From Azospirillum rugosum (GTDB lineage Bacteria > Pseudomonadota > Alphaproteobacteria > Azospirillales > Azospirillaceae), in assembly GCF_017876155.1 (NCBI RefSeq), contig NZ_JAGINP010000027.1, positions 1-64,000 of the forward strand: a stretch of 64,000 nucleotides of DNA, given 5' to 3'. A model generated the notes under the pieces. It made no database searches. It had not been told where the DNA came from and saw only the letters and a list, made by a program, of their open reading frames with translations. Position numbers and translations under genes: made by a program. Below, one piece after another: positions 34,201-40,911 of this stretch (position 1 is its first letter; every line of letters starts with the position of its first letter).

Positions 34201-36986
34201 GACGGGACGAAGCGCAGCTTGGCATCGGCGCTCAGCAGCAAGGCGGAGTTGTCCGACACCGCCCCGATCGCGGTCCAAGCCGACCCGGTCCAGTACTGCC
34301 AGACACCCTGCGCCGCGGTCGCCGCGTTGCTGACGATGGCGATCCCCGCGAAGGCGTTGGCGGACGATCCGGCGTTCGCCGCGTCGGCCGTGTCGGAGAA
34401 CAGCGCACCAAACAGCGCGGTGACCGTCGATCCGGCCAGATCGGTCGTGTCCTCGGCAATGGTCGCCATCGTGGCAGCCGTGCCGGTCGCCACCGGGGCG
34501 TCGTTGACCGGCGTCACCTCCAGCGACACCTGCGCGATCTCCTCCGACAGGGAAGAGGTTCCTCCGGTCCCGCCCAGGGCGAACAACCGGTGCGCGGAGT
34601 CGCTGAACCCCCCGACCCAGCCCTCGTTCACGGCGCGCAGGCCGAGCGCCGGGGCGCTGCCGAAGGCGTCGGCGGCCGGAAGGAAACGGAGCAGGGCGGT
34701 GCCCGGCAACAGCAGCGCCGCCGCGTCGCTGACCGTTCCGACCTCCGTCCACGTGGCGCCGTCAACGCTGTATTGCCAGACGCCGAGGGCCGAACCCGCG
34801 TTCGCCACCACCGCGACGCCGACCACGCTGCTGCCGGCCTCGCCCGGCCGGAACATCGCCTCGATCAGGTGGAACACCGTAAAGCCGGCGGGCGCCGCCG
34901 TGTCCTCCGCCACCGCCAATGCCTTGGCAAGGGCCGCCGCATCGAAACCCGGCGCCATGGTCGGGGCCTGCACCTGGTGCTCGGCAACGGGAGGCGTCGT
35001 GGTCTCGGCCAGCCGGGCGAGGGCTTGCGCGACCCGTTGCTGGGTCTGCGCGGTCGTGGCGAAGGGGTCCGTCGTTCCAACCTTGCTGATCGGGCTGGTG
35101 CTTGCCGGCTGGGTGGCGGATGCGGCCGTGCTCCGACCGCCGCCGTCGGCGGGAGAACCGCTTTTGCCGCCGGTGTCGGGCGGGGAAATCGTGACGGGCG
35201 TCAGCGAGCTGTTGGCCATGCCGGCGGATTTGCTTCCCGATTCCGAGCTCGGGGACGGGGCGTCCGGCGCCGAAGAATCGGACACTGCGGAGCCTTCGGC
35301 CGCCTTGTCGCCCGCGGCGTCCTTCCCATCCTCGGCGCCGTCCTTGGCGCCATCCTTGTCCGCGCCTTTATCGGTGGCCTTTTCCCCGTTGTCGGCCACC
35401 TGTTCGGCGCCCTTTCCTTCGGCCTCGGCTTCCTTCGCGTCCTTGCCGTCACCCGCGTCCTTTGGGCTTTCCTTCGACCCGGAGTCGGCGGACCCGGCGT
35501 CGGCGTCCGTGGTCTTGTCCGCCTTGCCGCCGTCGGCCGCCGCGGACTTTTCGGCGGCGCCGCCGGGTGTGGCGAGGTCGGCGAGGGCCTTGTTCTCGGG
35601 CGAGATGGGGACTTCGCTGCTCTGGCTGTTTCGCTGCACGGTGTCGGTCGACTGCCGCGCGGCGGCGAGCGCCTGCCCCGGCGAGCGACCCTCGGCGAGC
35701 GCCTGGCCCAGGGCGGCGCTGAACGCGCCACCGGCGCCGCCGACGGCCTGCACCGCCTGCTGCACGTTCTGCCCGCTGGCGAGCGCGGCCACGAGGCTGT
35801 TGCCCTTGACGCCCTGTGCCGCCGCCGACGCCATGGCGGTCGCCGCGAAGACATCCTGGCGCGCCGCGCCGAGCGCGCCGGCCGCCTCCTGGCCGGACGA
35901 CAGGGCGTTGCCCAGGGCCTGGCTGAAGCCGCCGGCCGCCTTCGGGTCGATGCCCGTGGCCGCGGCGAAGGACTTGACCGTCTCGGCGACGTTGTGACCG
36001 GAAGCGAGCGACGCCAGCAGCGTATCGGCAGGCTTCGGCGGCACGCCGGCCGCGCTTACCCGCGCGGTCATGTCGGCCTGCGCCCTGGCGGAGGCGCCGA
36101 GCGCCGCGTCCGGGGCGCTTCCGTGCGCCAGCGCGTCGCTCAGCACCGTGGTGAAGGCGGCGCCGTCGCCGACCCCGCGCACGGCGGCCGATCCGCCGAC
36201 GGCCAGCGCCGACACCAGGCGGTCGCCGTCCGACTGCTCGACCGCGGCGGCCTGGGCCTGCGCGCCGCCTTGGGCCGTCCGCTCGGTCGCGGCGGCGACG
36301 GCGCTGGCGGCATCCTCGCCGCTGGACAGCGCCCGCTCCAGGGTGGCGGCGAACAGCCCGGTACCGTCCGGAGCAACGGCTTTGACGGCGTCCGGCAACG
36401 CCACGCCGGAGGCCAGGGCCGCCGTCAATTTCTCGATGGGCGACGGATCGGCCGCCGGCGGGAGGGGAGCGTGGCCGACGGGCTGCGTCAGCGCGCGCGA
36501 CAGCGCTTCCATCGGGTGAGCCGATCCGGCGGGAGGGGCCATCACCCCGTCGAACAGCGCCCTGTTCAGGTCGGCGTTCAGATCGGCCGATCCGCGCCCG
36601 TTGGCTGCTGCGGCCTGTTCGATTCCCTGCCCTTGCGCCAGGGCGGCGGCCAAGCGCTGTTCCCCGGTCATGGCGCCGGAGTCCTGCAGCGCCTGCGCCA
36701 TCCGCGCCGCCGTCCCGGCGGTGATCCGGTTCGCTTCCGCGATGGCCGCGTCCGGCGAGGCGGCGTTTTCCATACCCGCGGCGAAGCTGCGCACCCAGCC
36801 CTCGGCCGCCCGGCCGGCGTCGCTGCCCGGCAACCCCTGGTCGGCGAGCGCCGCCGCGAGCTTTGCCTGGACGGCCTTCAGCCCGCCGACGTTGCCCCCC
36901 AGCAGCATGGCCGCCGCCTCGGATGTCAATGCATCGGGAATGGTCAGAAGCGGAGTCGGGGAGGCAGTGTCGTGAAGGTCAGGCAC
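28218..36986 (-). CDS. Giant type I-secreted repeat protein, probable adhesin (2922 aa)
   Basis: The N-terminal ~460 residues are Ala-rich helical repeats built round an LASGxxxxxAVxA pattern. A Lys/Asp/Glu linker (about 465-590) follows. Nine tandem cadherin/VCBS-like repeats of about 156 residues span about 829-2235, each with AVNDAPVA, AAIAEDTANPAGATV, WQYWTG, LRFVPAANWNGTTPALTVRL and GGTTAYSAGTIALTG. A beta-sandwich follows at about 2505-2660, and the C-terminus has three EF-hand or dockerin-like loops (DENRNGRIDD, DDNHDGRIDAAD, DANTDGVSQAGEL). No signal peptide or RTX nonapeptide array is seen, which fits an uncleaved C-terminal type I signal. The start is GTG 36986 with an aaaggga ribosome binding site. 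tolC-ABC-hlyD follows. Confidence 0.85.
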   Translation of the reverse strand: MPDLHDTASPTPLLTIPDALTSEAAAMLLGGNVGGLKAVQAKLAAALADQGLPGSDAGRAAEGWVRSFAAGMENAASPDAAIAEANRITAGTAARMAQALQDSGAMTGEQRLAAALAQGQGIEQAAAANGRGSADLNADLNRALFDGVMAPPAGSAHPMEALSRALTQPVGHAPLPPAADPSPIEKLTAALASGVALPDAVKAVAPDGTGLFAATLERALSSGEDAASAVAAATERTAQGGAQAQAAAVEQSDGDRLVSALAVGGSAAVRGVGDGAAFTTVLSDALAHGSAPDAALGASARAQADMTARVSAAGVPPKPADTLLASLASGHNVAETVKSFAAATGIDPKAAGGFSQALGNALSSGQEAAGALGAARQDVFAATAMASAAAQGVKGNSLVAALASGQNVQQAVQAVGGAGGAFSAALGQALAEGRSPGQALAAARQSTDTVQRNSQSSEVPISPENKALADLATPGGAAEKSAAADGGKADKTTDADAGSADSGSKESPKDAGDGKDAKEAEAEGKGAEQVADNGEKATDKGADKDGAKDGAEDGKDAAGDKAAEGSAVSDSSAPDAPSPSSESGSKSAGMANSSLTPVTISPPDTGGKSGSPADGGGRSTAASATQPASTSPISKVGTTDPFATTAQTQQRVAQALARLAETTTPPVAEHQVQAPTMAPGFDAAALAKALAVAEDTAAPAGFTVFHLIEAMFRPGEAGSSVVGVAVVANAGSALGVWQYSVDGATWTEVGTVSDAAALLLPGTALLRFLPAADAFGSAPALGLRAVNEGWVGGFSDSAHRLFALGGTGGTSSLSEEIAQVSLEVTPVNDAPVATGTAATMATIAEDTTDLAGSTVTALFGALFSDTADAANAGSSANAFAGIAIVSNAATAAQGVWQYWTGSAWTAIGAVSDNSALLLSADAKLRFVPSANWNGTTPALTVRLADDSAGVFAGGDRVNVASLGVGGTSAYSAGTITLTGTVTAVNDAPVAIGATAVMPTIAEDAANPSGATVSALFGALFSDAADSVTGGSAANNLAGVAVVGNAATAAQGDWQYWTGAEWATVGTVSEGSALLLAADTKLRFVPAVDWNGTTPALTVRLVDDSRGAPASGNRVDLSTGAGGTTAYSAGTIALTGTVAAVNDAPVATGTAVLMAAIAEDTADPTGATVSSLFGSLFSDAADAVIGGSSANGFAGIAIVGNDASAAQGVWQYWTGSAWAAVGNVSEDSALVVAAADKLRFVPAASWNGTTPALTVRMVDDSQGTPSSGERVDLGTGVGGTTAYSAGTIALAGAVTAVNDAPVAIGTTATLPPIAEDTTNPAGATVTALFGALFSDSADAVAGGSSANGFAGIAIVGNAASTAQGVWQYWTGSAWSTIGAVSDNSALLLSADAKLRFVPSANWNGTTPALTVRLVDDSAGNVTSGGRVDLASLGVGGTTAYSAGTIALTGSITAVNDAPVAVGISATMAAIAEDAANPAGATISALFATLFSDAADAVTGGSAADGFAGVAIVGNAATAAQGVWQYWTGTNWIAVEAVSDGSALLLAADTKLRFVPAANWDGTTPALTARLVDASQGALSSGDRTDLGTGVGGTTPYSVGTIALTGTITAVNDAPVALGTAATMAAIAEDTASPAGATVSAVFGALFSDAADAVSGGSAANGFAGIVIVGNAATATQGVWQYWTGSVWVDVGTVSEGSALLLSADAKLRFVPAANWNGTTPALTVRLVDDSQGTLSSGRVDLGTGVGGTTAYSAGTIALTGSVIAVNDAPVAMGTTATMAAIAEDTINPAGATVTSLFSALFSDATDAVSGGSSANGFAGIAIIGNGASAAQGTWQYWTGTAWTAVGAVSDGSALLLAADAKLRFVPAANWNGTTPALTVRLVDDSAGNVVNGGRVNLTSLGVGGTSAYSAGTIALTGAVTAVNDAPVAVGTSATMAAIAEDTANPAGATVSALFGSLFSDTADTVTGGSAANGFAGVAVVANPASAVQGTWQYWNGSAWTAVETVSNGSALLLAADAKLRFVPAADWNGTTPALTVRLVDDSQGTLSSGDRVDLSAGVGGTTAYSAGTVALTGAVTAVNDAPVATGTTATMAAIAEDTANPAGATVTSLFGSVFSDAADAVSGGSSANGFAGIAIVGNAASAAQGVWQYWTGTNWAAVGTVSEGFALVVAAADKLRFVPAANWNGTTPALTVRLVEQSAAPVVSGAHLDLTSGVGGATPYSAGTIALAGSVTAVNDAPQLTVATASLTTLKGNAVAVTGLSVSDIDAGSTPLLVTLTAGHGTLTLTNTASDAVITGNGTGSVTILATLATLNSLLAAANGLLYFSGPYAGPDTISILVNDQDGGGAGGALTASGTIGVTVVPPNASPVLKDTDLQLTVAAEALAQPAAGTAGFTVSKLVGLNGAGVANVTDDDKEAVTGIALIGANESYGRWWYSTDNGATWKLVGTVNDSDSALLLRSTDRLYFQPNAAVPGTVSGALTIRAWDQTSGTYGTKVAVDHSDGSAFSAATDSLTLHPGVLLPNGSFASGLTGWTATGGASVGATGDGHEGTITSAGGQTPTQLEDFLGLAHGSIAAATGTVPSYGHAMKLASTVTVTQDTVLTFSWSFTFSDPGYHDFSFVSVNGVVKLLAKEASASGTFTMVIPANTTLSLGFGTSDTSDNSVNPILRVDNIKLTTVASDPIVLDLAGGGLSLRPLSDGVHFDVTGDGVADQTGWIGTGNALLVRDENRNGRIDDARELVSEQFGKGFGSSLEALASLDDNHDGRIDAADLSFATLKVWQDANTDGVSQAGELRTLTEAGVRSIAATGTPSDATVAGNRILGTTSVTMADGSAHMAAGVAFDVKAAVSVPTISAQVQSQPAAGGTDFAAMLASGLGLPASGHASVAQSGVEFHGTAWDSTAHDPNLHHTQSAEPNGTHPSIHS
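30280..34500 (-). repeat. Nine tandem ~470-bp coding repeats inside the giant secreted protein
   Basis: The codons for VNDAPV recur near 30290, 30750, 31210, 31685, 32155, 32625, 33095, 33565, 34030 and 34500, giving nine full units of about 460-475 bases. DNA identity between neighbours is high, with blocks such as ggggtggtgccgttccagtt appearing repeatedly. Such arrays expand, contract and misassemble easily. Opposite-strand open frames across the array are by-products of codon bias. Confidence 0.9.
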
Positions 36987-37213
36987 GTCGTCCCTTTCGC
37001 CAGTGCGGCGGCCGTAAGCGGAGTTGATTTATTTAGACTCTGAGTTGTTGAAGAAATTCTGAACTTTTCGGCAAATTTTGCTGCCGAATTTGAAAGTTAG
37101 TTGACGAAGAAAGATGTTCTTCTCTGAATGAGGGTGGCGGCGCGAGGACTCTGGACGAAGCGGCTTCCCCTTCCTTTTTTGGTGTATCGACCCTGGGTTG
37201 TGTATGGATTTGA
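36987..37213. promoter_or_regulatory. Upstream region of the giant secreted protein, with an inverted repeat
   Basis: This 227-base gap holds an AT-rich stretch (37020-37120) suited to a promoter for the 2922-aa protein on the minus strand. A hairpin forms from ttcggc (37067-37072) and gccgaa (37083-37088) with a 10-base AT-rich loop. It may end the upstream buf operon or act as a regulatory site. No U-run follows it, so a terminator role is doubtful. No gene is seen. Confidence 0.45.
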
Positions 37214-37714
37214 TCAGCGGGAACGGGGTGCGCAGCGGGCGGCGATCAGGCGGTCGAGCGACAGCGGGCCCGGGCCATGCACAATGATCGCCAGCAGCAG
37301 GACCATCCAATAGACATGCTCCACGGAGTCGTAGGCGGGGTTGGCGGCTCCCAGGACGAACTGGATCACCAGCGACATGCCGAGCAGCGGCAGTGCCGCG
37401 AGACGGCTCGCCAAGCCCAGGACCAGCAGCGCCGGCATGCCGAGTTCGAAGGCCGTGCCCATCAGGGCGGCGATGTCGGGCGGCAGCAAGGGAACCCGGT
37501 ACTCCTCCTGGAACAGCAGGACGGTGGTGTCCCAATCCTGGATCTTCGTCAGGCCGGACAGGAAGAACACCCGTGCGATCCACAGCCGGATCGCCAGTTG
37601 CAGCAGGGGTGCGCCCCAGCGGTTCAGCCCGTTGATGGCGGTTGCGGCAGCGGTGGACAGGTCGTGCAGCGCGCGGTGTTCGCGCAGGCGGCGCCCGATG
37701 GCGACGTGCGACAT
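37214..37714 (-). CDS. DoxX-family membrane protein of the bufferin operon
   Basis: This 166-aa protein has four predicted membrane helices. It shows the DoxX pattern FFLSGLTKIQDWDTTVLLFQ near residue 50 and ends its membrane part with IIVHGPGPLSLDRLI. DoxX proteins commonly follow DUF692 and DUF2063 genes in copper- or gold-induced operons, and bufA, bufB and bufC homologues lie directly upstream here. The start ATG 37714 has a gaggag ribosome binding site that overlaps the expected end of bufC. The same HGPGPLSLDRL-type ending appears in the DoxX-NDH-2 fusion at 43674-45764. The precise role in metallophore handling is not established. Confidence 0.85.
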   Translation of the reverse strand: MSHVAIGRRLREHRALHDLSTAAATAINGLNRWGAPLLQLAIRLWIARVFFLSGLTKIQDWDTTVLLFQEEYRVPLLPPDIAALMGTAFELGMPALLVLGLASRLAALPLLGMSLVIQFVLGAANPAYDSVEHVYWMVLLLAIIVHGPGPLSLDRLIAARCAPRSR

Positions 37715-38478
37715 GGCTCACTCCTCGGTCGGGGGATGGTGAAGGCGGTGAAGCTGCCCAGCTGCAGGTGGGCCAGCAGCGTGGCCTGAAGGTCGAACCC
37801 GGGCTCCGTCGAGACCGCCGCCGCCGCGGCGCGCGACAAGGCGGAACCGGCCGACAGGGCCATCAGAAAGGTCATCTCGCCCGGTCCCAGCGTGACCGCC
37901 TGCACCTCCAGCAGCGGACGGACGATCAGAAGGTGCTGCGTGCCGGCCGTTGCGGTGGGTGCCTCTCCGCCGCGACGCAGGGCGTTCCACAGCTCCAGCA
38001 CCGGATGCGCGCAGGTCAGCAGGTGGGCGGACGGATGCAGCGCCAGCCGCAGCGCCGGATAGCGCTCGGCCGGCAGGGCGCGCAGCGCGGCGATGTCCAG
38101 GACCGGCGCGTCCGCGGCGAAATAGGCGGCGTTCCACGCCCATTCCAGCCGGGCGAGGTCGGCGGCGGCCGGACGCTCCGGCACGCGGCGGGCGAGGTGG
38201 TCGGGAAACCCGTCGCCGTAGGCCAGGAGCTGCGGCGCGCCGGGCGGGTGGCGCCGCACGAAGGCCAGGGCCCGGGTCCGGAACACAGCACCGCCGAGCA
38301 GCCGCAGCGTCGCCGGGAACGCGGCCTCCAGCGCTTCGACAAGAGAACCGGCGACGTTGTTTGCGTAGATGGCGAAGCGGAAGGACGCGGGGATCGCGTC
38401 GCTTTCGATGCCCGGCGGCAGGCCGGTTCCGGCGCGGAGCAATTCGCAGCGCATGGCGGCCTGGAGGTCATGCAGCAT
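37624..38478 (-). CDS. bufC: BufC-like (DUF2063/HvfC) partner of a DUF692 enzyme, probably frameshifted at its end
   Basis: The DUF2063 domain fills residues 1-250: [14 protein letters not shown] start, [20 protein letters not shown], and the last family motif [15 protein letters not shown]. As sequenced the frame then runs on through the DoxX start with non-family residues to 37624. Adding one G to the five-G run at 37731-37735 would give FTIPPTEE and a stop at 37718-37720, just before the DoxX ATG. A single-base deletion or sequencing error is therefore likely. DUF2063 proteins bind DUF692 multinuclear iron oxidases and the bufferin precursor. The start overlaps the bufB stop by 11 bases. 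Confidence 0.75.
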   Translation of the reverse strand: MLHDLQAAMRCELLRAGTGLPPGIESDAIPASFRFAIYANNVAGSLVEALEAAFPATLRLLGGAVFRTRALAFVRRHPPGAPQLLAYGDGFPDHLARRVPERPAAADLARLEWAWNAAYFAADAPVLDIAALRALPAERYPALRLALHPSAHLLTCAHPVLELWNALRRGGEAPTATAGTQHLLIVRPLLEVQAVTLGPGEMTFLMALSAGSALSRAAAAAVSTEPGFDLQATLLAHLQLGSFTAFTIPRPRSEPCRTSPSGAACANTARCTTCPPLPQPPSTG

Positions 38479-39349
38479 GGCGGTCCTCGTCCCTGGCGGC
38501 CTGGATTCGCCGGTCGGCGCGTTCGGCCTCGGCGAGAAGGACCGGCAGCTCCGGCACGCGGGTGTCCCATTCGACCAGAACCGGGCGCGGGCCGACGCGG
38601 CGGAGCGCCTCGTCCAGCAGGGTCCAGACCGGATCGGCCACGGCGCTGCCGTGATCGTCGATCAGCAGCGTGCCGCATCCGGTGTCGTGCACCGCGTGGC
38701 CGGCGACGTGGATTTCGCCCACGGCCTGCGCTGGAAGAGCATCCAGCCAGGCGCGCGGATCAATTCCCACATTGTGGGCGCTGACGTGGAGGTTGTTGAC
38801 GTCCAGCAGCAGGCCGCAGCCGGTCCGGTGCGACAGCTCCGCCAGGAACTCCGCCTCGGGGATCGTGGATTCGGCGAAGTTCAGGTAGCGGGACGGGTTT
38901 TCCACCAGGATCGGGCGTTTCAGCGCCTCCTGCACCCGCTCGATGTTGCGCCGGACGGTGTCCAGGGCCTCCTCGGTGTAGGGCAGGGGCAGCAGGTCGT
39001 TGAGGTAAGCGCCGCCGATGCTGCTCCAGGCCAGGTGGTCCGACACCAGCTCCGGCTGGAGGCGGGCGTAGAGGGCGGCAAGGCGGGTCAGGTGAAGGGG
39101 ATCGACCCCGTCGGCGGAGCCGAGCGACAGGCCGACCCCATGGCAGCTGAGCGGATAGTCCCGGCGGATCGCCTCCAGCGCCCGCAGGCGGGGGCCGCCG
39201 GCCGCCAGATAGGTCTCGCTGTGCACTTCGATCCACGCAATGGACGGATGCGTGGTCAGGAACTCCGCGACGTGGCGGTGCCGCAACCCGACACCGGCCC
39301 GTGCCGGGAGGGGAGAGACGGTGCGGGGGGTGTCGGGCGCGGGGTGCAT
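38468..39349 (-). CDS. bufB: BufB-like DUF692 multinuclear non-haem iron enzyme
   Basis: This 293-aa protein has a TIM-barrel of the DUF692/MNIO family. It carries the typical motifs [83 protein letters not shown] and [11 protein letters not shown], whose His/Glu/Asp residues bind two or three irons. MNIO enzymes modify cysteines in peptide precursors; here the target is probably the BufA-like protein encoded upstream. The ATG at 39349 follows a ggagg site. A TTG 18 bases earlier is also in frame. Confidence 0.9.
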   Translation of the reverse strand: MHPAPDTPRTVSPLPARAGVGLRHRHVAEFLTTHPSIAWIEVHSETYLAAGGPRLRALEAIRRDYPLSCHGVGLSLGSADGVDPLHLTRLAALYARLQPELVSDHLAWSSIGGAYLNDLLPLPYTEEALDTVRRNIERVQEALKRPILVENPSRYLNFAESTIPEAEFLAELSHRTGCGLLLDVNNLHVSAHNVGIDPRAWLDALPAQAVGEIHVAGHAVHDTGCGTLLIDDHGSAVADPVWTLLDEALRRVGPRPVLVEWDTRVPELPVLLAEAERADRRIQAARDEDRHAA

Positions 39350-39383
39350 GGCGGGAACCTCCGGCAATAGGCGGTGGTCCGGA

Positions 39384-39719
39384 TCAGCTCTTCTTCTGAG
39401 AAGGCGTGTCGGCCTTGGTCATGTCCTTGGGCATGCCGACGCCCTGGAAGGCCGTCAGCTTGCCGCCCATTTCGGCGCAGACGCCGGCCCGGACCGCCCG
39501 CCACTCGCCGCCGTCATAGTCCTTGGTGGACTGCCCGGCGCAGGAATGGGTGCCGGCCTCGTTGGCGCAGCTGTTCTGCCCCGCCTTGGAAATGCCGTAG
39601 CACTTCTCCAGGCCGCCGGCCTCCGCCGCGGCCGCGCTGGTGGCCGGCAGGAGCGCCGCCAGCGACAGGGCACCGGCCAGAGCGGCGGCAATCGTCAGGC
39701 CATTGGTCGTTTCGGTCAT
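39384..39719 (-). CDS. bufA: BufA-like bufferin precursor (DUF2282), periplasmic metal-binding protein
   Basis: This 111-aa protein has an N-terminal signal segment ([20 protein letters not shown], cleavage near AAAAEA). Its mature part contains four cysteines in the DUF2282 pattern [34 protein letters not shown] and [10 protein letters not shown]. Bufferins of this class have cysteines modified by the DUF692 enzyme and help resist copper excess. The start ATG 39719 has a strong aaaggag ribosome binding site. It is the first gene of bufABC-doxX and is divergent from a LysR gene. The metal in this organism is not shown by the sequence. Confidence 0.85.
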   Translation of the reverse strand: MTETTNGLTIAAALAGALSLAALLPATSAAAAEAGGLEKCYGISKAGQNSCANEAGTHSCAGQSTKDYDGGEWRAVRAGVCAEMGGKLTAFQGVGMPKDMTKADTPSQKKS

Positions 39720-39769
39720 CGGTCATCTCCTTTGGTTGTCTCTCCCGCCAAGGGGAGTGGTTGACAAAC

Positions 39770-39809
39770 CCAAAGTATTCGTTGATCGCACTGCTCTGAA
39801 ATGCTTTGG
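39770..39809. promoter_or_regulatory. Near-perfect inverted repeat between buf operon and LysR gene
   Basis: Left arm ccaaagtatt (39770-39779) and right arm aatgctttgg (39800-39809) are inverse with one mismatch, 20 bases apart. They sit in the 146-base divergent region. LysR regulators usually bind such dyads next to the genes they control, so autoregulation plus control of bufA is plausible. This is inference only. Confidence 0.45.
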
Positions 39810-39865
39810 TCCTATTGTCTGCATAGCCGCCGGCTATGGCCGACCCAAGGCGTCCGGAGGTTGCG

Positions 39866-40789
39866 ATGGAGATGCACCAGATCCGCTACTTCCTGGCTGT
39901 TGCGGACACGCTGAACTTCACGCGCGCGGCGGAACAGTGCAACGTCACCCAGCCGTCGCTGACCCGCGCCATCCAGAAGCTGGAGGAGGAGATGGGCGGC
40001 CTTCTCTTCAGCCGGGAGCACCACAACACCCACCTGACCGAACTGGGTCGCCTGGTTCAGCCGCATCTGGAGGCGATCTACAGCACCAACGCCGCCGTGC
40101 TGGCGGAGGCGAAGCAGTACCGCTGCATGGACCGCGCGCCCCTGAAGCTCGGCGTCATGTGCACCATCAGCCCGGCGCGGCTGGTCGGCTTCTTCGAACA
40201 GCTGAAGACCCGCGTTCCCATGCTGGACCTGATGATCCGGGACCTGCCGGCCAGGCCGCTGGTCGAGGCGCTTCTGGCCGGGGAGTTGGACGTGGCGCTG
40301 GTCGCGCTGCCCTCCTTCCCGGAGCGCTGCACGGTCAAGCCGCTGTTCCGGGAACGTTACCTGATCGCCTTCCCCCAGGGGCACCGCTTCGAGGCGATGA
40401 ACGCCATTCCCCTGGGCGAGCTGGACGGCGAGGATTACCTGCAGCGCGTCCATTGCGAGTTCCGCTACCATTTCGAGGCGCTGGGCCTGCCGAAACGGCA
40501 CAACGTGAACGTCCGCTATCACAGCGAGCGCGAGGACTGGGTGCAGGCCATGATCGCCGCCGGCATGGGCTGCGCGGTGATGCCGGAGCATCTGGCGCTC
40601 CTGCCCGGCATCACCACGCGCGTGATCATCGAACCGGAGGTGACCCGGACGGTGGCGCTCGTGACCGTCGCGGGCCGCCGCTTCACCCCGGTCGAGCAGG
40701 TCGCCATCCGCATGGCCCAAACCTACCGCTGGGACGCCACCGAGCCGCGGGGCGGGGTGGGGTGGTGCGATGTGGAGGTGGGTGGGTGA
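39866..40789 (+). CDS. LysR-family transcriptional regulator
   Basis: This 307-aa protein has an N-terminal winged helix (MEMHQIRYFLAVADTLNFTR with AAEQCNVTQPSLTRAIQKLE) and a C-terminal periplasmic-binding-like effector domain. The ATG at 39866 is preceded by ggagg. It is divergent from bufA, so it may control the bufferin operon, with oxidant or metal as effector. The last residues WCDVEVGG run close to a GC-rich repeat cluster, which could slightly extend the frame. Its specific effector cannot be read from sequence. Confidence 0.9.
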   Translation: MEMHQIRYFLAVADTLNFTRAAEQCNVTQPSLTRAIQKLEEEMGGLLFSREHHNTHLTELGRLVQPHLEAIYSTNAAVLAEAKQYRCMDRAPLKLGVMCTISPARLVGFFEQLKTRVPMLDLMIRDLPARPLVEALLAGELDVALVALPSFPERCTVKPLFRERYLIAFPQGHRFEAMNAIPLGELDGEDYLQRVHCEFRYHFEALGLPKRHNVNVRYHSEREDWVQAMIAAGMGCAVMPEHLALLPGITTRVIIEPEVTRTVALVTVAGRRFTPVEQVAIRMAQTYRWDATEPRGGVGWCDVEVGG

Positions 40790-40800
40790 GCGATGCCCCC

Positions 40801-40900
40801 TCCCTGACCCTCCCCCGCTGACGCAGGGGAGGGGACATCTCCCTCCCTTGCGAAGCGGGGGAGGGAAGGGGCCCACGCGTAGCGTGGGAAGGGTGGGGGC
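40801..40900. repeat. GC-rich hairpin repeats, variant family
   Basis: Two adjacent hairpins: one formed from cctcccccgctgacgcaggg with ggagg, the other from ccctcccttgcgaagcgggg with gaggg. They are followed by cccacgcgtagcgtggg. The last part is the inverse of cccacgcttcgcgtggg at 59231-59247, where it also joins the common repeat. It lies between convergent genes and may help end transcription. Confidence 0.65.
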
Positions 40901-40911
40901 AACGGGCTCGG

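Noticed and set aside
30280-34500. CRISPR array
   Set aside because: Repeat units are about 470 bases, in frame and translated, with no short repeat-spacer pattern and no cas genes.
28218-36986. RTX toxin
   Set aside because: No GGxGxDxLx nonapeptide array is present. The calcium sites are EF-hand/dockerin-like loops, so adhesin is the better call.
28236-37043. Two very long plus-strand frames (over 1300 aa each) opposite the giant secreted protein
   Set aside because: They mirror the tandem repeats on the coding strand, carry no recognisable domain, and the minus-strand protein has clear repeat and calcium-binding motifs.
37150-37213. Terminator of the buf operon
   Set aside because: No stem followed by a T-run on the minus strand was found; the nearby hairpin at 37067-37088 lacks a U-tract.
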